64,000 nucleotides of DNA from G963668605 sp963668605 (GTDB lineage: Bacteria > Acidobacteriota > Terriglobia > Bryobacterales > Bryobacteraceae). Each line of letters starts with the position of its first letter. The stretch's first letter is position 1. Made by a program: the position numbers and the translations under genes. The DNA is taken from the NCBI GenBank assembly GCA_963668605.1, contig OY764903.1, positions 186,001-250,000 on the forward strand, in the 5' to 3' direction. The notes below the pieces were generated by a model. It saw nothing but the letters and a program-made list of their open reading frames with translations, made no database searches and was not told where the DNA came from. This document shows positions 45,848-56,900 of this stretch, piece after piece.

Positions 45848-47989
45848 ATGACCAAACTCACTTCGTTTGTGGCTGTAATTGCCTTTTCGCTCGCGGGAAC
45901 GATCCCGTTGGCAGCACAGAACGCATCATTAGTGGGCACCGTGCGGGATGCGCTTGATGCCGTGATTACGGAAGCCTCCGTCACTCTCACTAATCAAGAT
46001 ACCGGCGTAGCGCGAACTACGAAGACCGACACCACGGGGAACTACGAATTCTCGACCCTGCGGCCGGGTAACTATTCGGTTAAGATCGAGCAGCCCGGAT
46101 TTAAGACCTTTGTGCAGAGCCCTGTCGTCCTCGCCGTTGAGCAACGTGCTCGCGTGGACGGCACGCTACAACTTGGCGATACAACTACGCAGATTAGCGT
46201 GGAAGCGCAGGTCAACGGCGTACAAACTGAGTCGTCGAGCATGGGCGAGGTGGTTGAAAACAGAAAGATCGTCGAGATCCCGCTGAACGGACGGTTCTTC
46301 CTCGATCTGGCGCTCCTGACCGCGGGCACTGTCGTGCCTTCGACGAACAATCGAACGTTTCTGGCCGCGCCGAGCGGGATTGGAACCTCGGGCATCAACG
46401 CATCAGGAACACGTGAGGATTCGACCAACTATCTGTTCGACGGGATCAACCTGAGCGATATGGTGCAGAATCAGATCACGTTCCAGCCAAATATCGACAG
46501 CATTCAGGAGTTCAAAGTCCAGACGAACGCGTTCAATGCCGAGTATGGGCGGAATGCCGGGATCATCATCAACGCGGTGTCGAAATCGGGAACGAACTCC
46601 ATTCACGGAACCGTGTTCGAGTTTGTCCGTAACGAAAAATTTGACGCGAAGAACTTCTTCGATCGGCCGGACCTGCCCATTGCGTCATTCAAGCGCAACA
46701 TTTACGGCTATTCAGTGGGCGGCCCGATCATCCGCAGGAAGACATTCTTCTTTACCAGTTACGAAGGCCGCCAGGGGCGCGAGGTCGCGACGCTCAATTC
46801 GCAGGTGCCCACGCCGGCAGAACGTGCCGCGGTAACGAATCCGGTGACCCCAAAACTGCTGGCGCTGATTCCGGCTCCGAATTCTGCAAACCGCTTCCTG
46901 GGGAGTGCTCCCCGCAAACGGGAGTTGAACCAGTTTACGGGGCGTGTCGATCACAGCTTTTCCTCGCGCCACTTGTTCTTTGCGAATTTCATCTCCAACC
47001 GCGACAGCCGCACCGAGCCGACGCTTCAACTGAGCACGCTTCCGGGCTTTGGCGATACCAGGCCCGCTCGGCGCTACCTGTTATCGCTCGGTTATACCGC
47101 CGTGATTTCGCCGAGAATCACAAACGAATTGCGCGGGGGCTTAAATCGCGTGCACATCACGTTTTCGCCGGATGTGTTGGGCAATCTGAATCCGCTCGAC
47201 TACGGCATGAACACAGGCTCCGCAGTCTTTCCCACCATCAATGTGTCGGGCGTCATGAGATTCGGCGGGATCGATGGTTTTCCACAAGGAAGAGGCGATA
47301 CCACTTTTGAGTACAACGATACGTTGGCCTGGATTCGCGGGGCCCATTCGCTGAAGTTTGGCGGCGAGTTCCGCAGATTCCGGAATAACAATTTCAACAA
47401 TGCCACCGGCGGCGTGATCACGTTTGCGTCGTTGGGAACGTTTCTGGCCGGGACGCCATCTTCGTCAACCCAGACCAGGGTGCCTGTGACGAATAGTATC
47501 CGGGTGAGCGCGTTTAATGGCTTCGCACAGGACGACTTCAAGGTGAACAGCCGGCTCACTTTGAATCTGGGCCTGCGATGGGAGTACAACGGCGTGCCAA
47601 ACGAGGTTCACAACCGTTTGGCGGTCTTCGACTTCGTAACGAACGCGCTGACCCCGGTGGGCACGAATGGCGTGGAACGCCCTTACAATCGGCGTTTTAC
47701 AAACTTTGGCCCGCGGCTTGGCATGTCTTACGATCCGTTCGGGAAAGGGAAGACGGTGATCAGGGCAGGTACGGGACTGTATTACGACCAACCGGTGACT
47801 AACCTGGTTTCCAACCTCTCATCGAACCCGCCTTTTGCGCTGGCGGTCAGTTTTACAAGCAACGTAGCAATCAATGCTCCGTTTTCGCAGCCGGCTGGAA
47901 CAGCCTCTACGATTGCCGCGCAGGCGACAGATCCGAATTTCCGGAGCGGCCGGTTGTGGTCCTACAATTTCAATATTCAGCAGGAGCTA

Positions 47990-49128
47990 GTGTAGTGTCT
48001 CACAAATAACTTTACAATGGTTCGTTCCGCGGGCATACTGGATGTACCATGTGGAGCGTGGCGGAACCGTTAGCTTTAGATCCAGACCAGCGGCGCACGT
48101 TGGAAGCGTGGGTCCATGCCCGCAACACGCCGCAGAAGATCGTTTTTCGTTCGCGCATCGTGCTGTTGGCAGCCAGCGGCCAGCCGAATCGGCGGATCGC
48201 CCAAGAACTGAAGACCAGCCGTCCGACGGTGATTCTGTGGCGGCAACGTTTTCTCAGCAGCGGGCCGGTAGCACTCACCGAAGATGAGCCTGGGCGTGGC
48301 CGCAAGGCGGGAGTTTCAGTCGAGAAAGTGAAGCAGATTGTGGAGGCCACGCTGCATAGCCAGCCGGTCTGCGCTACGCACTGGAGCGTGCGAACCATGG
48401 CGGTCGCACAAAGCGTCAGCCCAGCCACAGTGCAACGAATCTGGGACGCCCACGGTTTGCAGCCGCATCGCAGTAAGACCTTCAAATTGTCGCGGGATAA
48501 GCGGTTCGTAGAAAAGCTCACCGACGTGGTGGGCCTATACCTGAATCCGCCGGACAAGGCACTGGTGCTATGTTTCGATGAGAAGAGCCAGATTCAAGCC
48601 TTAGACCGAACGCAGCCGGGCCTGCCCATGAAAAAGGGCCGCTGCGGTACGATGACCCACGACTACAAACGTCACGGCACGACGACACTATTCGCCGTCC
48701 TGAACGTGCTCGAAGGAACCGTGATCGGAGAGTGCATGGCGCGGCACAGGCACCAGGAGTTTCTCAAGTTCCTTCGAAAGATCGATCGGGAAACGCCAGC
48801 CGATCTGACCTTGCATCTCATCCTGGATAACTACTCGGCACACAAGCATGACGCTGTCCAACGATGGTTGAAGCGCCACGGTCGATTTCAACTTCACTAC
48901 ACACCCACGAGTTCCTCATGGCTGAATCTAGTGGAGCGCTGGTTTCGCGAGATCACCGACAAGCGTATTCGGCGTGGCAGTTTCCACAGTGTGGGAGAAC
49001 TGGAACAGGCGATCAACGAATATCTGGCCCACAACAATAAGCAACCGAAGCCATTCGTTTGGACAGCGAGCGTGAACAAGATCCTGGAAAAGATCGGCCA
49101 TTGTAAAGCTATTTTAGAGACACTACAC
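47990..49128 (+). mobile_element. Intact IS630-family element inside an Oar receptor gene
   Basis: The element is 1139 bases long and flanked by TA on each side (47988-47989 and 49129-49130). The ends form an inverted repeat of about 33 bases: left GTGTAGTGTCTCACAAATAA followed by CTTTACAATGG, right the same with three mismatches. It carries one transposase gene. The intact ends, the intact gene and the precise target duplication show that insertion is recent. Confidence 0.95.
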
Positions 49129-49131
49129 TAG
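48049..49131 (+). CDS. IS630-family transposase (single frame)
   Basis: The 360-residue protein has the N-terminal helix-turn-helix (RRIAQELKTSRPTVILWRQR), a linker, and the DDE catalytic core. The first Asp is in LCFDEKSQIQALDRTQPGL, the second in LHLILDNYSAHKH, and the Glu in LNLVERWFREITDKRI. All three are intact. The start is the ATG at 48049; no strong ribosome site is seen, as is common in IS. The stop TAG is made from the TA target duplication and the first host base (49129-49131), so its stop depends on the insertion site. The fossil copy at 14452 is a diverged relative. Confidence 0.95.
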   Translation: MWSVAEPLALDPDQRRTLEAWVHARNTPQKIVFRSRIVLLAASGQPNRRIAQELKTSRPTVILWRQRFLSSGPVALTEDEPGRGRKAGVSVEKVKQIVEATLHSQPVCATHWSVRTMAVAQSVSPATVQRIWDAHGLQPHRSKTFKLSRDKRFVEKLTDVVGLYLNPPDKALVLCFDEKSQIQALDRTQPGLPMKKGRCGTMTHDYKRHGTTTLFAVLNVLEGTVIGECMARHRHQEFLKFLRKIDRETPADLTLHLILDNYSAHKHDAVQRWLKRHGRFQLHYTPTSSSWLNLVERWFREITDKRIRRGSFHSVGELEQAINEYLAHNNKQPKPFVWTASVNKILEKIGHCKAILETLH

Positions 49132-50210
49132 CCGGCACGGTATTTCAGGTTGCCTATGTGGGATCGCAGGGAAGACACCTGCGCATCAATGGCGACTATA
49201 ACCAGGGCATCAACGGCCTGCGGCCGATCGCGGGGTATTCCACGATCAACGTGAATCAGTCCTCATCGAATTCCAATTACAACGGAATGTGGGTGAGCGC
49301 GAATCGCCGGCTCGCCAAAGGACTGACCTTCTCGACGTCGTACACATTCTCGAAATCGATTGATAACAACTCGGTCGGCAGTTCGAATCCGGAAGCGCAG
49401 AATTTCCGGCTGTTGAGCGCGGAACGGGCACTCTCAGACTTCGATGCACAGCATCGCTTTGTGCTGAGCGGCGTTTACCTGTTCCCGTTCCGGGCGAACG
49501 GCGCGTTCATGAGCAGGCTGGCGGAAGGCTGGACCATTTCGCCAATTCTGAATGTGCAGACGGGCAACCCGTTCAGTCCGGTGATTCCGCTGCTGGCAGA
49601 TGGCAGCGGAAGTCTGGAGGCGTTCGATCGCCCGAATGTGGTTTTCGGCCAGTCGATCAGCTTGCCGGATCCATCGCCGAACCTGTTTTTCAACAAAGCC
49701 GCTTTCGTGCGCATTCCGCGCGCGTTCGGCAATGCGGGACGCAATATCATTTTTGGGCCGGGCCTCGAGGATCTTGATTTGTCGATCGCCAAAGTGACGC
49801 GAATCCGGGAACACATTGGGCTTCAATTCCGGGCCGAGGCGTTCAACCTGTTGAACCACCCGAATTTCAACCAACCGACGCGCACATTCACGTCGGCCGA
49901 CTTCGGCCGCATCACATCTACCCGTACGGCGCGCGGCGATCTTGGTTCGTCACGACAGTTGCAGCTCGGAATGAAACTGACATTCTGAGGACAATCGTGC
50001 GAGCAGCTCGCTTCGGAAATCTGCACCCGCGATCCGCCGGCTCCGCCCGGCAGACCCGCACTTACCGCGAGTTCACGGTTACAGAACATCGCTCCGCGCT
50101 GCGGATCTGGTTCTTGCTGCGGACAAGGAGCGCGACAAACGCGGCACTGATACTGCACTGCTCTCGTCGAGCTGCAGTTCGGCTAACCGTTGAAATTGGG
50201 ACAGTAGCGG

Positions 50211-51230
50211 TTAGCGTGCTACCACCAGCACCACAAACGTTCCCGGCTTGACGCTGCGCTGCGGCCGTTTGCCGGGCTCGGCGGCCGGCGATTCCTGATA
50301 TTCGGCAGCCGGCAGGAAGATTTTTTTGGTCTTCGGGTCGAACGCCAGGGTCTTGGCGCTCGGCTGCGTCTTTAGCGCGCCGGCGTCCTCGATTTCGTTC
50401 GCCGATTTTTCGTAAAAGAAATTGAGCGTGCCTTCGCCGCACGAGAAGAAGGCCAGCCGCGACTCGGGATCGAAGCCGGCGAAGTCCACTCCCGCGCCGA
50501 TCGGGAAACTGGTAATGACCTTGCCCGAAGCCGCGTCCATCACCACCATCGTCGGCTTCGTGCGGCAGCCGATGAAGAGACGATTTGTTTTGGCGTCATA
50601 GGCGAGACCTGTGGGAGTCTTCGCCACGCCGATCGGGTAACGTTTCTTGACGGCCAGGGACTTCGGGTCGAACGCCACGACTTCTGCAGTGTCCTCGCTG
50701 TTGACGTAGATCAGCCCATCGCCGCCGATGATGGCCTGTTCGCCGTCGCCCGCCAACTTCACCGTGCCCACCACTTCGCCGGTGGAGGCATCGATCGCGG
50801 TAATGTCGTGGGTGCCGTGGTTGTTGGTGAAGATGCGCTTGGAATCCGGATCGAAGTAGATGCCATCCGGTCCTTTGCCCACGTCGATCTTCTTGATCAG
50901 TCGCAGCGTGGCCGGGTCGAACATCGATACCTTATTCTCGCGGGCGTTGCTGGTGAAGCCGTGCTGGAGGCCAGCCGCAATCGCGATACCGTGCACGCCC
51001 GGGGTATCGGGAATGGCGCCGACGACCTTCCCGGTATCGGCGTCCAGCACTTCCACCTGGGTAGAGTGCGAGACGTAGAGGCGGCGCGCGTTCCCGTCGA
51101 ACGTCACGTAGTCCCACCCACCTGTGCCGGGCACCGGGTAGCGGGCACTGATTTTGTAGTTGATGGTGGCGGGCAGACAGAGCACCGCACCGAGACATAC
51201 AGTGACAGCGAGCGTCCAATGTCGTTGCAT
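50211..51230 (-). CDS. Secreted YncE-like beta-propeller protein
   Basis: The ATG at 51230, with GGGAG upstream, gives a signal peptide (LAVTVCLGAVLCLPATI); the open frame begins earlier but that part is not conserved. The 339-residue protein is a seven-bladed propeller of YncE/YVTN type. Its blades read RRLYVSHSTQVEVLDADTGKVVG, KRIFTNNHGTHDITAIDASTG and NRLFIGCRTKPTMVVMDAASG. Family members are periplasmic and of uncertain role. It is divergent from the tannase-like gene with 320 bases between starts. Its end is 222 bases from the convergent end of the interrupted Oar gene. Confidence 0.8.
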   Translation of the reverse strand: MQRHWTLAVTVCLGAVLCLPATINYKISARYPVPGTGGWDYVTFDGNARRLYVSHSTQVEVLDADTGKVVGAIPDTPGVHGIAIAAGLQHGFTSNARENKVSMFDPATLRLIKKIDVGKGPDGIYFDPDSKRIFTNNHGTHDITAIDASTGEVVGTVKLAGDGEQAIIGGDGLIYVNSEDTAEVVAFDPKSLAVKKRYPIGVAKTPTGLAYDAKTNRLFIGCRTKPTMVVMDAASGKVITSFPIGAGVDFAGFDPESRLAFFSCGEGTLNFFYEKSANEIEDAGALKTQPSAKTLAFDPKTKKIFLPAAEYQESPAAEPGKRPQRSVKPGTFVVLVVAR

Positions 51231-51550
51231 AGGTGCTCCCAGTCTCCCATGGCCGGTCCTCGCCGTCCACCCCATTTCCAGCACCATCTCCCCATCCCTT
51301 ACCAGGCTCACGCCGGGTGCGTAACGCTTGTGGTCTTTCAGACAAGATAGGCTGATCCCTCAGTTTCTGGATCGTCGGGTGCTTGGAAGCAGAGCAACCG
51401 CACGCTCCGAAACGACCCGGCCCGCCGCGTCTCCAAGTCCGCCGCCACGGATCCGGTAGTAAATGTTGACGGCTCGCGTGGCTTACAATGGTCTCGCTGC
51501 GTTTTCATACCGGTGTGGGTCGGAAACGGCGGCAATTCGAGGAGGTCCGC
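51231..51550 (+). other. Divergent promoter region of 320 bases
   Basis: This tract lies between the starts of the YncE-like and tannase-like genes and should contain both promoters. I see TTGACG at 51466 and TACAAT at 51484, but their spacing of 12 bases is too short for a sigma70 promoter. Nothing else stands out. Confidence 0.4.
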
Positions 51551-53047
51551 GTGAAAGTCACTCCGATGGTTTGGGCGGCGGTAGTTTGTGCACTGGCCGC
51601 GCCCGCGTATTCCGCGTCGTGCGAGAGTCTGGCGGCTTTGTCGCTTCCCGCGGCGAAGATCACCGTGGCGCAACTCGTGTCCGCCGGGGCGTTCTCGCCT
51701 CCCGCCGGCGGGAGGGCCGGGGCGTACAAGAGCGTTCCGGAGTTCTGCCGCGTGGCGGCGACTCTGACACCATCCACTGATTCGGATATCAAGATCGAGG
51801 TGTGGCTTCCCGCTGCTGGCTGGAACCGGAAGTTTCAAGCGGTAGGCAACGGTGGGTGGGCCGGCGTGATCAGCTATGCGGCAATGGCCGAAGCCGTCAA
51901 AGCCGGATATGCCACCGCGTCAACCGATACCGGCCATTCCACCAGCGGTGGCAGCTTCGCGTTGGGACATCCCGAGAAACTGATCGATTTCTCATGGCGC
52001 TCCGAACACGAGATGGCGGTCAAAGCCAAAGCCATCATCCAGGCATTTTATGGCAACGCGCCGCGGCGATCGTACTGGAATGGGTGTTCGACCGGCGGAC
52101 GACAAGCGCTCAAGGAGGCGCAGATGTTTCCCGAGGACTTCGACGGCATCATCGCGGGAGCTCCCGGTAATCGAACGGCCATGGCATTGTGGATCGCACA
52201 TGCGCTGCTTAAGGACCCGGCCAGCTACATCCCTCCGGCGAAGTACCCGCTGATTCACAAGGCGGTGCTTGAGGCCTGCGATGCCACCGACGGTCTCAAA
52301 GACGGATTGATCGAGGACCCCACACGGTGCAAATTCGACCCCGGCGTCCTGCTATGCAAAAATGCTGATGGTCCCGATTGTCTTACAGCGCCGCAGGTGG
52401 AGGCAGCGCGAAAGGTGTACATGTCCGGCAGAAATCCCCGTACTGGCAAGGAGCTGTTTGGCTCGCTGGCGCCGGGAAGCGAATTGGCATGGGCCGTGAT
52501 GGGCGGCGGGCCCGAGCCCTACGCCGCCATCGTCGACCAACTGAAATACGTGGTGTTTCAGGATCCGGCCTGGGACTGGCGCACGTTCGATTTCACCAGG
52601 GACAACGCCCGCTTTGAACGGCCCGAAAACCTGATCATGAACGCCACCGACCCCAACCTCCGGAAATTCGTTGCGCGCGGCGGAAAGCTGCTGCTCTACC
52701 ACGGCTGGAACGATCAGAACGTCTCGCCGTATAACACCGTGAAGTATTTCCAGAGCGTGCAGGACGCCCTCGAAGGGGCCCCGAAAACCGGGAACAACAT
52801 CCGGCTGTTCATGGTGCCAGGGATGGCGCATTGCGGCGGCGGGGAAGGGCCCAATGTGTTCGACAAGGTGGGAACACTCGATCGTTGGGTGGAGGATGGG
52901 AAAGCGCCCGACAGCATCACCGCGTCGCACAGCACGAACGGAAAAGTCGACCGGACGCGGCCGCTGTGTCCCTATCCGCAGGTAGCCAAATACAAGGGCA
53001 CAGGCAGCATCGACGACGCGGCAAACTTCGTTTGCAGACTACCGTAG
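51551..53047 (+). CDS. Secreted tannase/feruloyl esterase family hydrolase
   Basis: The GTG at 51551 is chosen because GAGGAGG lies directly upstream; an ATG at 51488 in the same frame lacks a site. The 498-residue protein has a signal peptide (VWAAVVCALAAPAYSA). It shows the CS-D-HC motif of this family: Ser180 in GCSTGGRQ with Cys beside it, Asp388 in YHGWNDQNVSPY, and His427 with Cys in GMAHCGGG. Known relatives hydrolyse gallate or ferulate esters of plant material or aromatic polyester fragments outside the cell. Aromatic products could link it to the RraA/efflux operon, but that is distant inference. Confidence 0.87.
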   Translation: MKVTPMVWAAVVCALAAPAYSASCESLAALSLPAAKITVAQLVSAGAFSPPAGGRAGAYKSVPEFCRVAATLTPSTDSDIKIEVWLPAAGWNRKFQAVGNGGWAGVISYAAMAEAVKAGYATASTDTGHSTSGGSFALGHPEKLIDFSWRSEHEMAVKAKAIIQAFYGNAPRRSYWNGCSTGGRQALKEAQMFPEDFDGIIAGAPGNRTAMALWIAHALLKDPASYIPPAKYPLIHKAVLEACDATDGLKDGLIEDPTRCKFDPGVLLCKNADGPDCLTAPQVEAARKVYMSGRNPRTGKELFGSLAPGSELAWAVMGGGPEPYAAIVDQLKYVVFQDPAWDWRTFDFTRDNARFERPENLIMNATDPNLRKFVARGGKLLLYHGWNDQNVSPYNTVKYFQSVQDALEGAPKTGNNIRLFMVPGMAHCGGGEGPNVFDKVGTLDRWVEDGKAPDSITASHSTNGKVDRTRPLCPYPQVAKYKGTGSIDDAANFVCRLP

Positions 53048-53276
53048 ACGCGGGTCGGTCCTTTCTTCAGGAGAGCCGTCCAATTCAGCACGGCCGTAAT
53101 CGGCGAGGGGCCGTTTCGGTCTGCGCACATCTCTTGCTTGCCATCCGTGAGGGTGTGAGATGCAGGCAGGCTGCGCTGATTAAGCCGGCGCGCGACTCCT
53201 TCTGCGAGAGTCCCGGCGTTGTTCGATGCCGTCGCCTCCGGCTTGCCTGCCCGGCAGCGCGGGAGTATCCTCAGGT

Positions 53277-53822
53277 GTGGTTACCGACCTAGCTGAAATC
53301 TTTCGGCTCGGAACCGCGAAAGAGAAAGAGAACCTCGCCTTTCGCCGCTACCTTTCTGCGCGGCACTACGCCGACAAATCGTTTCAAATCGTGGCGAGCG
53401 AACTGCGGCAGCACGTGGACTGCACCGCGTGCGCGAACTGCTGCCGCCATTCGGTAGTGCCCGTCAACCAGCCGGAGATCGAAGACATCGCGCGGCACCT
53501 CGGTGTTGCTTCGGAGTCAGTCGCCCGCCTCTACACCGTTCCCGATCCCGACGCGCCCGCTTTGCGAATCCTGCTGAATTCGAGGGAAGGGTGCGTCTTC
53601 CTGGACGGCAACCTGTGCATGATCTACGAGGCCCGTCCAAAGACCTGCCGTAGCTTCCCCCACGTCGCGGCCGGCACACACTCACTCGGCAGCCGCCCGT
53701 CGTCGCTCGCCCGCTGGGCCGCGTACTGTCCAATCATTTACAACGCGCTCGAAAGCTACAAGCACCTCACCGGCTACCACCAGCATTCGCCGCACAGTAC
53801 AACTTCCGAGCCGCCCGCTTGA
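53277..53822 (+). CDS. Cysteine-cluster (YkgJ-type) protein
   Basis: I prefer the GTG at 53277, with GGGAG a little upstream; an ATG at 53226 adds 17 residues that do not look conserved. The product of about 181 residues has the YkgJ-type zinc/iron-chelating pattern: CTACANCCRHSVVPVNQPEI, then GCVFLDGNLCMIYEARPKTC with RSFP. The family is thought to bind metal through these eight or so cysteines; the role is unknown. A C-terminal stretch of about 45 residues is not conserved. It lies 229 bases after the hydrolase gene. The next gene is convergent. Confidence 0.75.
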   Translation: MVTDLAEIFRLGTAKEKENLAFRRYLSARHYADKSFQIVASELRQHVDCTACANCCRHSVVPVNQPEIEDIARHLGVASESVARLYTVPDPDAPALRILLNSREGCVFLDGNLCMIYEARPKTCRSFPHVAAGTHSLGSRPSSLARWAAYCPIIYNALESYKHLTGYHQHSPHSTTSEPPA

Positions 53823-53971
53823 ACTTCGGCGCCATCTCCTTGCCGAAACGCAGCGCCGCACTGTCGACCCATGAATCTCAACTCCCGCATGGCCGGCCAC
53901 ATGGAAGTTGGCTCCAAACGGCGCCATCAGGCCAGCCGCCAAGATTCCGGGTTCGGCGCTGCCCGCACTAG

Positions 53972-56900
53972 TCAGAACAACAGCTTCAAAGCGAACTGCA
54001 ACACCCGCGGGCTGTCCGCGGACAGGATCTGCCCCGCCGCCGGCGCCTGGATGTTCGCATTCGGGTTCCCGAATTTCGGCGTGTTGGTTATGTTGAAATA
54101 CTCGCTCCGGAACTGCACTCGAGACGCCTCGGAAATCCGCTTCACTGCGAACTCCTTGAACAGCCCGAAATCCCAGTTCGTCCGCGAAGGCCCCCGCAAA
54201 ATATTCACCCCGCTGTTGCCGTAGGTGAACGCCGCCGGCACCTGGAACGCGCTCACGTCGAACCACTTCCCGATCGAGCGGTTCTCGAGCGCGCCGTTAC
54301 CGATCCGGTTCGGCCGCTTCGACGTCCCCGTGTTCGCCGGGTCCGTGCTGATGACCGGCGTGAACGCCGACCCCGACTGCGCGATGAAGATGCTGGTCAT
54401 CTCCCAGCCGCCCAACACCCGCGACACCAGCCCGTTGCCGTTTCGGAAGAACGGCAGCGCGTACACGGCGCTCAGCGTGAACCGCGCCGCCGGTTGCCCC
54501 GCGATGCCGCGTTCCGCCCGCATGTTGTTCGGGTCCTGCACCGGCGAAGTCTGCGAATCGCTCGCCTGGTAATCGAGCGATTTGGCCCACGTGAAGGTCC
54601 CCATCAGGTTCGCCCCGCGCCATCTCCGCGTCTCGAACTTGCCCTGGAACGCATGGTAGATCGAGCTGTCCGCCTGCTCGATCAGGTTCCCCGCCGAAAA
54701 CCGCTGGTTCATGCGCCGCGTCTGGATCGTACCCGCCCCCGGCAGCGGCACGTTCACCGGCCGCGACCAAGCCAGGTGCGTCCCCTTGTTGCCTACATAC
54801 GCCCCCTCCGCCGATACCACCCCGCCCAGCACCTTCTGCACGGCGAAGTTCCACTGCTGGAAATACGGAATCTGCGAAGCCGGGTCAAGTTGGTAGAACG
54901 TTCCGGGCGGCAGCGCGAACGCTCCCACCGCGATAGGCTGGAAGAAGTTCGCCAGCGTCTTGGTGGGCGCCGGCGTGGTATTGAACACCCCCAACTGGTC
55001 CGCGAAAAACGGTAGGTTTGCCCCCGCCACCGTGCCCTCATACTGCACGCCCTGGGTGCGCGAGTAGAGAATCCCGTACCCCGCCCGCAGCACGAACCCC
55101 ATACCCGGCTGCCACGCCACTCCGAGCCGCGGCGCGAAGTTCTTTTTGTGCGAGTCCCGCAAACTGCGGTCCATCCCCAGCTTCGACGACGGCACGATGA
55201 TGTCCGAGAATAGCGGGAACACGTACTTCGCCACCTGCTGCGCGTCCATCCGGATCGTCCCGTCCGACTCGCTCGCCACTACGATGCGGTTCGCCGCCGG
55301 ATCCACCGAGCTCAACACGTTGTGCATCGCCCAGGGCCGGAAAAAATAGGAGTATCGCACGCCAAAATTCAGCGTCAGCCGCGGCGTGACCTTCCAACTG
55401 TCCTGCACGAAAGGCTCGAACTGCCGCGTGTAGTACCCGAACAGGTCGCGCGGGAATGATCGCCCGCCCTGGAACGGAATCCCCGTCAGGAAGTCCGCGT
55501 ACGCGTTCCCCGTGTACGTCCCGTTGAAGGTGAACGTGCCGCGGCTGTTCGCCGAATTGGTGGTGAAGTTGGAGTGCCCCGTCAGGTCCGCCCCCGCTTC
55601 GATCACGTGCTTGCCCTTCACGATCGTGATCAGGTCCCGCACGTTGTAGTTGTTCTCCCGGAAATTCAGCGGCTGGAAGGCGTTATTGGTCAACGCCGCG
55701 AAGCCCGTCGGCGAAATCGTGGGGAACCCGGGGTAGGCCCCGCTGGTCAGTTCGAAACCGCCGATGCCCGACTGCACCGTGTAGTTCTTCCCCAGTCCCT
55801 GCTGCGCGCCGGAACTCCGCAGCCGCACGAAACCGATCGTGAACTCGTTCACCACGCTCGGCCCGAACACGTGCGTTTCGCTGATCCCCGCCGACTGGTG
55901 CCGCAGCGAGGTCGTCACCGCGCCGTTCTCCGGAAACGACCCCGGCACGAACACCGAAGGCTGCGAGAACATGTACGTGGCCTTCAGGTTGTCCCCGTTC
56001 CGGATCTGGTGGTCCACTCTGATGTCGAACTGGTTCGTGTCGCTCTGCCCGTTCGCCGTCCTCACGTACGTCCCCTGCGCCGAATTCGGCAGCGGGAAGA
56101 ACGGCAGGAAGAAGCTCGCTTGCGGCGAAATGCGGTCAGCCGGAATGCGATTGTTCGGAAACGCCAGCCCCGAGAGCGGGTCCTTGATCGTCTTCTGCCC
56201 CGCGAAATCCCCCTCCTTCATCGCCGAAGTGGCCACCACCGAATTGGACGTCTGCCCGTTGCGCACCCGCGTGCCCTGGTAATCGCCGAAGAAGAACGTG
56301 CGGTCCCTGATCACCGGACCGCCCACCGCGAACCCGAACTGGTTCTGCTTCAAAGTCGGCGCCGATTGCGCGAAAAAGTTCCGCGCGTCCAGCTTGTCGT
56401 TGCGCAAGAACTCGTACAGCACCCCGTGCAGCGCGTTCGTCCCCGACTTCAGTTCCAGGCTGATCACGGCTCCCCCCAGCCCGTACTGCGAACCCAGGTT
56501 GTTCGTCTGCACCTTGAATTCCTGGATGGCGTCCGGCGGCGGCAGAATCGCCGTCCCCTCGTAGTCCTGGTCCGTCGTGTTGATGCCGTTCACCACGTAT
56601 GCCGTGTTCGACGCGCGCATGCCGTTCACCGTCACCGTGGAGCCCTTGGTGAAATTGGTCTGCGGTCCCGTGTAGGCCCCCGGCGTCAGCGTGGTGAGCT
56701 GCGTGAAGTTGCGGCCGTTGAGCGGCAGGTCCACTACCGCCGCTTCACCGATCACCTGTCCCTGCGATGCCGTCTCGCTCTGCACCAGCGGCGCCGTCGA
56801 GGTCACCACCACCTGCTCGCTCTGCGTCCCTACGTCCAGCCGGAAATCGATGCGCGCCACCTGTCCCAGGTCAAGCTTGATTCCGGACCGCGTGGTCGTC

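Larger units (their letters stand above)
45848..49988 (+). pseudogene. Oar-type TonB-dependent receptor interrupted by IS630
   Basis: The first part (45848-47989, 714 codons) has a signal peptide (VAVIAFSLAGTIPLAAQ), a carboxypeptidase-regulatory domain (LVGTVRDALDAVITEASVTL), a plug (NRKIVEIPLNGRFFLDLALL) and the first part of the barrel. It stops inside the IS at a TAG. If the IS (47990-49128) and one TA are removed, codon CTA is followed in frame by GCC GGC ACG at 49131, and the barrel continues VFQVAYVGSQGRHLRINGDY up to LQLGMKLTF and a stop at 49986-49988. The restored protein is 999 residues, a complete Oar receptor. In this strain the gene is broken, so the product is at best a truncated plug and half-barrel. 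Confidence 0.92.
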
